A DNA stretch of 24,673 nucleotides from a virus. Both the position numbers and the translations under genes were made by a program. Shown piece after piece: positions 20,802 through 24,673 of this stretch. Numbering within the stretch: position 1 is the stretch's first letter; every line of letters begins with the position of its first letter. The notes beneath the pieces were generated by a model. It did not search any database. It was not told the origin of the DNA and was given only the letters and a program-made list of their open reading frames with translations. The DNA lies in the IMG/VR virus record IMGVR_UViG_3300035698_004564, positions 1 to 24,673 of that record; one strand, written 5' to 3'.

Positions 20802-21206
20802 ATGGGAACCAACTACATCGACCTCAGCCCGGACAAGGGGGTCATCGAACTGGTCCTCTTCTCGGGGGTCCAGCAGTCGGCCACCGGGACTTCCGTCGCC
20901 AAGGCCATCGCCCCCTGCAAGGGGCGTGTCGTGGCGGTCGCCGCCTGGGTGGACGTCATCGGCGGGACCACCAAGTGCACCGACTACGACATCATCATCG
21001 AGAAGGGCTCCGACGATCTGCACACGGCCATCGCCGCGGTGGGCGCATCCACCAACGCCGGGCCGCAGATGGGCGCCCTTGTCTCCACGGCCACGGTTCT
21101 CGCGGTGGCAGCGGGTGACATTCTGCACCTGGACGCGACCCTCGCGGGGGGCGCATCGCCGACCCTCGACGGTATCCAGGGTCGGGTCTGGATCGCCCGC
21201 GAGTAG
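20802..21206 (+). CDS. Candidate capsid decoration/stabilisation protein
   Basis: A 134-residue protein, rich in Gly, Ala, Thr and Val and mostly beta by pattern (VIELVLFSGVQQSATGTSVA, VVAVAAWVDVIGG, DILHLDATLAGGASPTLDGI). Position directly after the major capsid gene, small size and composition fit a head decoration protein that clamps the expanded capsid. I see no family signature. AAAGGAG (20788-20794) lies about 7 nt before the ATG, inside a 14-nt block repeated before the next gene. Confidence 0.5.
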   Translation: MGTNYIDLSPDKGVIELVLFSGVQQSATGTSVAKAIAPCKGRVVAVAAWVDVIGGTTKCTDYDIIIEKGSDDLHTAIAAVGASTNAGPQMGALVSTATVLAVAAGDILHLDATLAGGASPTLDGIQGRVWIARE

Positions 21207-21265
21207 CACCACGACCTCATGAGCAAAGGGGGCGGGGTTCACGCTCCGCTCCCATGCTCGGGGTT

Positions 21266-21279
21266 GCGACCGGAAAGGA
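21266..21279 (+). repeat. Direct repeat GCGACCGGAAAGGA, copy 2
   Basis: Identical to 20780-20793, ending 7 nt before the ATG at 21287. The 80-nt gap before it (21207-21286) also holds a possible GC hairpin: GGGGGCGG at 21228-21235 with CCGCTCCC at 21246-21253, one G-T pair and no T-run. Confidence 0.6.
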
Positions 21280-21286
21280 CTGAGAC

Positions 21287-21655
21287 ATGGCCGGAAAGAA
21301 GAAGACCACGAGGAAGCGGAAGAAGGCGGTGAAGGTCACGGAGCCCGTGACGGTGGTTGCGGAGGCGACCCTCGTCCCGGAAGTCGAGACGCCCGCGGTA
21401 GCGCGGGCCTTCACCGACGTTGCCAAGCCCAACCGGATCCACACCCTCATCATCGACTTCCCGTGTGAGGAGTCCGCAAGGCTCGGCGCGGAGCTCCACG
21501 AGAAGTACGGCGAGGCGTTCACCAAGCTGGTCAGCAAGGTCGGCGGGGCCATCCCGATCAGCTATCTCCGGAAGGTCATCGAGCCCACGCTCCGGGGCAA
21601 GCCGCCCAAGCTCAAGGCGCACGGTTCATTCAAGGACCGGGTGAAGGAGGCGTAG
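21287..21655 (+). CDS. Hypothetical head/neck protein with basic N-terminus
   Basis: A 122-residue protein beginning with a very basic stretch (GKKKTTRKRKKAVKV), then a Val/Pro/Thr-rich linker and a helical C-terminal domain (CEESARLGAELHEKYGEAFT, PISYLRKVIEPTL). The Lys/Arg start could contact DNA inside the capsid. Its place between capsid and connector genes suggests a head component. No family is recognised. Confidence 0.6.
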   Translation: MAGKKKTTRKRKKAVKVTEPVTVVAEATLVPEVETPAVARAFTDVAKPNRIHTLIIDFPCEESARLGAELHEKYGEAFTKLVSKVGGAIPISYLRKVIEPTLRGKPPKLKAHGSFKDRVKEA

Positions 21656-22363
21656 GTGGCTACCAAGGTCTCCATCCTCGGCATCGTCAAGGGACTCTGC
21701 GACACCTCCTCCCCGGAGAACGTCGCCCGGGCTCTCGACACCTACCTCTCGACGGCTCTGCGCCGGTACTCGCGCGACAAGCCCTTCGAGACCGTCGTGG
21801 ATGTGACCGGAGAAGCGGCCAACCTCATGACCACGCCGACCGGATGGGTGGATCAGTGGTCCACCATCCGGAAGGTGGTCTACCCGTACACCGATGAAGA
21901 CTCGACCACGCTGGAAGCCGACGCCTACGAGATCGACACCATCCCCGTCACCGGCTCGCCCGTGGAGAAGATCCGCTTCCTCAGCATCTCCCCACCCGTG
22001 ACCTCGACGGTCCGTGTCTGGTTCACCGCTCCCCACACCTGCAGCGGGACCACCTGCACGGTCTACGCTCAGGACGTGGAAGCGGTCGCGCACCTCACGG
22101 CCAGCTTCCTTGAGGCCGCCAAGGCGAGCTACTACGGGTCGCTCAAGGATAACGTCGTCTTGACCGATCTCGTGGACTACGGGGTGAAGTCGAACGAGGC
22201 GCGCTCGCTGTCCAAGATGCACCTCGACTCCTACCGTCGCGCACTCGGGCTCTCCGAGGATGGAGGGTCCACCCCTGCGGCGGTGTCCGGCGATGTGGAT
22301 CTCGACCCGAACTACTACCCGGCATCCTCTCACCTGACCCACCATCGCGGGTCATGGCGATGA
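21656..22363 (+). CDS. Probable head-tail adaptor/connector protein
   Basis: A 235-residue protein starting at GTG directly after the preceding TAG, with AAGGAGG (21644-21650) 5 nt upstream. The N-terminal helices (SPENVARALDTYLSTALRRY) are followed by a beta-rich middle (FETVVDVTGEA, VRVWFTAPHTC) and C-terminal helices (AVAHLTASFLEAAKASYYGS). Its size and position just before the gp10-like and tail-terminator genes fit the first neck ring that binds the portal. Motif support is weak. Confidence 0.5.
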   Translation: MATKVSILGIVKGLCDTSSPENVARALDTYLSTALRRYSRDKPFETVVDVTGEAANLMTTPTGWVDQWSTIRKVVYPYTDEDSTTLEADAYEIDTIPVTGSPVEKIRFLSISPPVTSTVRVWFTAPHTCSGTTCTVYAQDVEAVAHLTASFLEAAKASYYGSLKDNVVLTDLVDYGVKSNEARSLSKMHLDSYRRALGLSEDGGSTPAAVSGDVDLDPNYYPASSHLTHHRGSWR

Positions 22364-22875
22364 AGATCAAGGTGACCCACGTTCCTCCGATCCTCGATCC
22401 GAAGTCGAAATCGGGTCAGGTGTGGGGCGAGGAGATGCTCAAGGCCCGAGATCAGATCGGCGGCGTCTACCGGACGGCCACTATCATGGCCATCAAGGGG
22501 ACCAAGCCATTCGCGCCGATTGGCGAGAGCGGCAACCTCATCAATGGGATCGGGACAACCGTCACAGGCCCCAAGAGCATCCGGGTGGTGCCCTCTCCTG
22601 TGACCAACCCCTACGCGGTCGTTCAGGAACTCGGACGGCGCCCACGGCAGCCTGGGCCACCTCTCGCGCCCATCCTTGCCTGGGTCAAGTACAAGTTTGG
22701 CGTGAGCGGCAAGGAAGCGGACTCTATCGCCTTCCTCGTGCGCCGGAAGCTCCACAACAAGGGCATGAAGGGGCGGTTCTTCTTCCGGCGCACCCGGAGA
22801 GACATCAAGGCTCGGAAGCTCTCTGAGTCGCTCGTGCGTGCAGCAATCCGCCGATGGGCGAAGAGGGTAGCATGA
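22354..22875 (+). CDS. HK97 gp10-like neck/tail-completion protein
   Basis: A 173-residue basic protein. Features shared with the HK97 gp10-like group: AVVQELGRRPRQPGPPLAPI at about 88-107, where the family has (Y/A)-x-x-x-x-E-x-G and R-P-x-P-(F/P), and a C-terminal IAFLVRRKLHNKGMKGRFFF, matching (I/V)-x-x-x-I-x-x-K-G-x-x-x-x-x-F-F. Such proteins complete the neck between head and tail. It overlaps the previous gene by 10 nt; an ATG two codons in is an alternative start. Confidence 0.7.
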   Translation: MAMKIKVTHVPPILDPKSKSGQVWGEEMLKARDQIGGVYRTATIMAIKGTKPFAPIGESGNLINGIGTTVTGPKSIRVVPSPVTNPYAVVQELGRRPRQPGPPLAPILAWVKYKFGVSGKEADSIAFLVRRKLHNKGMKGRFFFRRTRRDIKARKLSESLVRAAIRRWAKRVA

Positions 22876-23351
22876 CCATCGCCCTCCAACGCCCGCAGGT
22901 GAAGACGCTGCTCGAAGCTGTATCCGGGATCGGAGCGGTGGCGAGCTACGAGCGGTACAGCAAGGACGCCGCCGGGATGGCAGCCTTCTTTCACCGCCAC
23001 TTCGTCCGCAAGGGCAAGGTCAACGGGTGGGTGATCAAGGGCACCGTCCTCCCGGCCACCGAGCACACCTGCAGCGAGGAAGAACGCCACACCCGGTGGA
23101 TGATGCGCGGCTGGCTCTCCGCGATCGACGAGCGGAAGAGCCTCGTCACCGCTGAGAACCTCGTGCAAGCCATCTGCGACAAGTTCGCCACGGACCCCCG
23201 GCTCAACGGGACGGCCACGTGGTGCGACAAGCCCGAGCCGGTGGGAGACATCGTCACCGGGATGCACCCCTTTGGCGCGGGCAAATACCTCGTGCATCAG
23301 ATCACTGTTCAGTTCACGGCCCACGAACGGGTCGCCATCACCATCGTATAG
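22872..23351 (+). CDS. Probable tail terminator
   Basis: A 159-residue protein in the order adaptor, gp10-like, this gene, tail tube, where tail terminators sit. It has a helix at the start (RPQVKTLLEAVSGIGAVASY), a beta-strand middle, a helix (TAENLVQAICDKFATDPRLN) of the kind that precedes the last strands in terminator proteins, and a C-terminal strand (YLVHQITVQFTAHERVAITI). Start 22872 gives the ATGA overlap. Called mainly from order and secondary-structure pattern. Confidence 0.55.
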   Translation: MTIALQRPQVKTLLEAVSGIGAVASYERYSKDAAGMAAFFHRHFVRKGKVNGWVIKGTVLPATEHTCSEEERHTRWMMRGWLSAIDERKSLVTAENLVQAICDKFATDPRLNGTATWCDKPEPVGDIVTGMHPFGAGKYLVHQITVQFTAHERVAITIV

Positions 23352-23360
23352 GAGTCAGTC

Positions 23361-24422
23361 ATGGCAGACGGCAGAGGAGCACTCTCGACGGTCGCAATGA
23401 AGAAGGCGACGACCTGGAACACATCCGTCAAGGCCGTGGCGCTGGACGGACTCCGCATCGAACGGTCCTCCCCGAGCGGCGGGAAAGAGATCATCTCCGA
23501 CAAGACCCTCTCCGGGAAGACGGCGGGGAACGCTCCCATCATCGGGCAGGAGGTCACCCGGCTCACATGGGATCTCCCGTGGCGCTACGGGGGCAACTGT
23601 GATCTTCTCCTCGCCGCAATCATGGGCGCGGCGGCGGCTCCGACCGAAGTGGAGGCCACCTACGAGTACACCCACGCGCTCACCATCGAGGAGCGCCTCG
23701 GTGACTTCTTCTCCCTGATCGAACTCAAGGGGGACATCGCCGCATGGGAGTACAAGACCGCGAAGCTCGCCCGCCTCACGATGGAACTCACCGGGCGCGG
23801 ACACGGGACCATGAGCGCGGAGTTCATCTGCGCGGGACTCATCACCGACGACAGCGGCACAAACAAGAAGGCGACGATGGCGGATGTCACTGTCCCCGCC
23901 CCGCTGAACCCGGTCTACATCGGTGAGGCCCGCGTGTGGATGAACGCCGCCGGGGGCGATGCCCTCGACGCCGACGACGCCATCAAGCCGAACCTGATCC
24001 GGATCGTCTTCGACCGCAAGCTCTCCGAGGACTGGGTCGCGGATCAGGGCACCGGGAAGGTGGTCGGGAACCCGAGCGAAGAGGAGGACATCGAGGTCAC
24101 GATCGAGATCGGCCTCCCCGAGTATGTCGCCACGACCTACCACGACGCGGTGAACGCCGGGACCGAATACAAGATGACCATCCTGCTCTCCGGGCCGGAG
24201 CTTCCAACCGCCGCGAGTGAGCAGGAGTACGAATACGAGTTCGACTTCCCGAAGCTCGTGGGCATCGAACGCCCGGACAACGCCCTCGACGGGCCGGGCC
24301 GGATCACCGACTCGATCACCTTCAAGTGCCTCCAGCCGACAGCGGCCCCGACCGGGATGGGGACCACCCAACCCTTCGACTGCCTCGTCCGCAACCAATC
24401 CAACGCGAACATCCTGGCGTAA
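23361..24422 (+). CDS. Tail tube (major tail) protein
   Basis: A 353-residue protein, larger than the ~250 residues of many siphovirus tube proteins. It is beta-rich with long strand-like stretches (EVEATYEYTHALTIEERLGD, FFSLIELKGDIAAWEYKTAK, LTMELTGRGHGTMSAEFICA), as in a tube subunit. The next segments (ARVWMNAAGG, IRIVFDRKLSEDW) could be a second domain of Ig-like type. GGAG (23351-23354) is 6 nt before the ATG. Its place after the tail terminator and before a further small tail gene fits. Confidence 0.7.
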   Translation: MADGRGALSTVAMKKATTWNTSVKAVALDGLRIERSSPSGGKEIISDKTLSGKTAGNAPIIGQEVTRLTWDLPWRYGGNCDLLLAAIMGAAAAPTEVEATYEYTHALTIEERLGDFFSLIELKGDIAAWEYKTAKLARLTMELTGRGHGTMSAEFICAGLITDDSGTNKKATMADVTVPAPLNPVYIGEARVWMNAAGGDALDADDAIKPNLIRIVFDRKLSEDWVADQGTGKVVGNPSEEEDIEVTIEIGLPEYVATTYHDAVNAGTEYKMTILLSGPELPTAASEQEYEYEFDFPKLVGIERPDNALDGPGRITDSITFKCLQPTAAPTGMGTTQPFDCLVRNQSNANILA

Positions 24423-24443
24423 GCCAGAGAAACGAGCGACCGA

Positions 24444-24673
24444 TGCCACTACAGATCCTTGACGACTCAGAGAGGAGGACGCTCGAGCTATCGGGCTCCA
24501 AGCTCTTCTATACCCTCTGCGGATGGGGCGAGTACCAAACCGTGCGCCGATCCTCACGGGATGACCGCACCCTCATCGTGGACGAGATCGCGGTCACCTG
24601 CACCATCGTCGAGCGGCACACCGTGGCGTGGGAGAACGTCCTCGACTCGCAGGGGGACGCCCTCCCGTTCAGC
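24444..24673 (+). CDS. Partial gene, possibly tail assembly protein (3' outside window)
   Basis: An ATG at 24444 opens a frame that stays open to the window edge (76 codons visible). The product begins MPLQILDDSERRTLELSGSK and contains strands (TLIVDEIAVTCTIV) and no membrane segment. In siphoviruses the gene after the tail tube is often a tail assembly chaperone, and the acidic composition would suit it, but the family cannot be confirmed from this fragment. Confidence 0.6.

Noticed and set aside
19266-21242. A 658-codon open frame on the minus strand under the capsid gene
   Set aside because: It mirrors the codon pattern of the strongly coding plus strand (G/C-ending codons leave few antisense stops); the product is low-complexity and has no coupled start, while the plus strand has clear capsid motifs.
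1-24673. CRISPR array, insertion sequence, integrase or attachment site
   Set aside because: No spaced direct repeats of CRISPR size, transposase or recombinase motifs, or tRNA-end sequence were found in either orientation.

Overview
This window is a continuous stretch of a tailed double-stranded DNA phage (or prophage) genome with siphovirus-type head and neck genes. Every convincing gene reads rightward, and genes are packed with 1-13 nt overlaps, most often ATGA or TGATG stop/start overlaps. The DNA is GC-rich by eye, codons mostly end in G or C, and ribosome binding sites are of the GGAGG type with some GTG starts. The host is therefore a GC-rich bacterium, but I cannot name it. No integrase, lysis gene, tRNA, CRISPR array or insertion sequence is visible.

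Layout. (1) 1-146 is a control region with a perfect 16-bp palindrome and a TTGACA promoter that fires a small helix-turn-helix gene. (2) 146-3381 holds many tiny genes: cysteine-pair (zinc-ribbon-like) proteins, single membrane helices and a second HTH protein. (3) 3378-5109 is a recombination module: an ERF single-strand annealing protein and a YqaJ/lambda-type exonuclease with a small Cys-rich gene between them. (4) 5106-6838 is another run of small genes. (5) 6835-8127 is a C5-cytosine methyltransferase whose gene is overlapped almost end to end, in the +1 frame, by a second long ORF with W-x-T-P repeats. (6) 8265-9972 is a replication block: a DUF1376-type replication protein carrying an internal 11-bp-period repeat array that looks like an origin, a Cys-rich protein and a DUF1064 nuclease. 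(7) 10228-13403 is a sugar cassette: GT2 glycosyltransferase, NAD-dependent epimerase/dehydratase, a Cys-rich protein, a membrane protein and a second glycosyltransferase-like protein with a helical-repeat tail. (8) From 13784 on is the morphogenesis operon, starting at its own TTGACA promoter: small and large terminase, portal, Mu F-like head protein, a protease-scaffold-capsid polyprotein, a candidate decoration protein, neck proteins, tail tube and the start of a further tail gene at the window edge.

How it works together: early genes control and recombine the genome, the replication block copies it, the methyltransferase and sugar enzymes probably modify DNA or virion/host surfaces, and the right half builds and fills the capsid.

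Most notable points: the double-frame methyltransferase region; the iteron-like array inside the replication gene, where A/T-ending codons and an 11-nt period show selection on DNA rather than protein; two, possibly three, promoters placed so that the start codon lies 35-36 nt after the first base of the -35 box, implying leaderless mRNAs; and a protease-scaffold-capsid fusion with a strong in-frame internal ribosome binding site.
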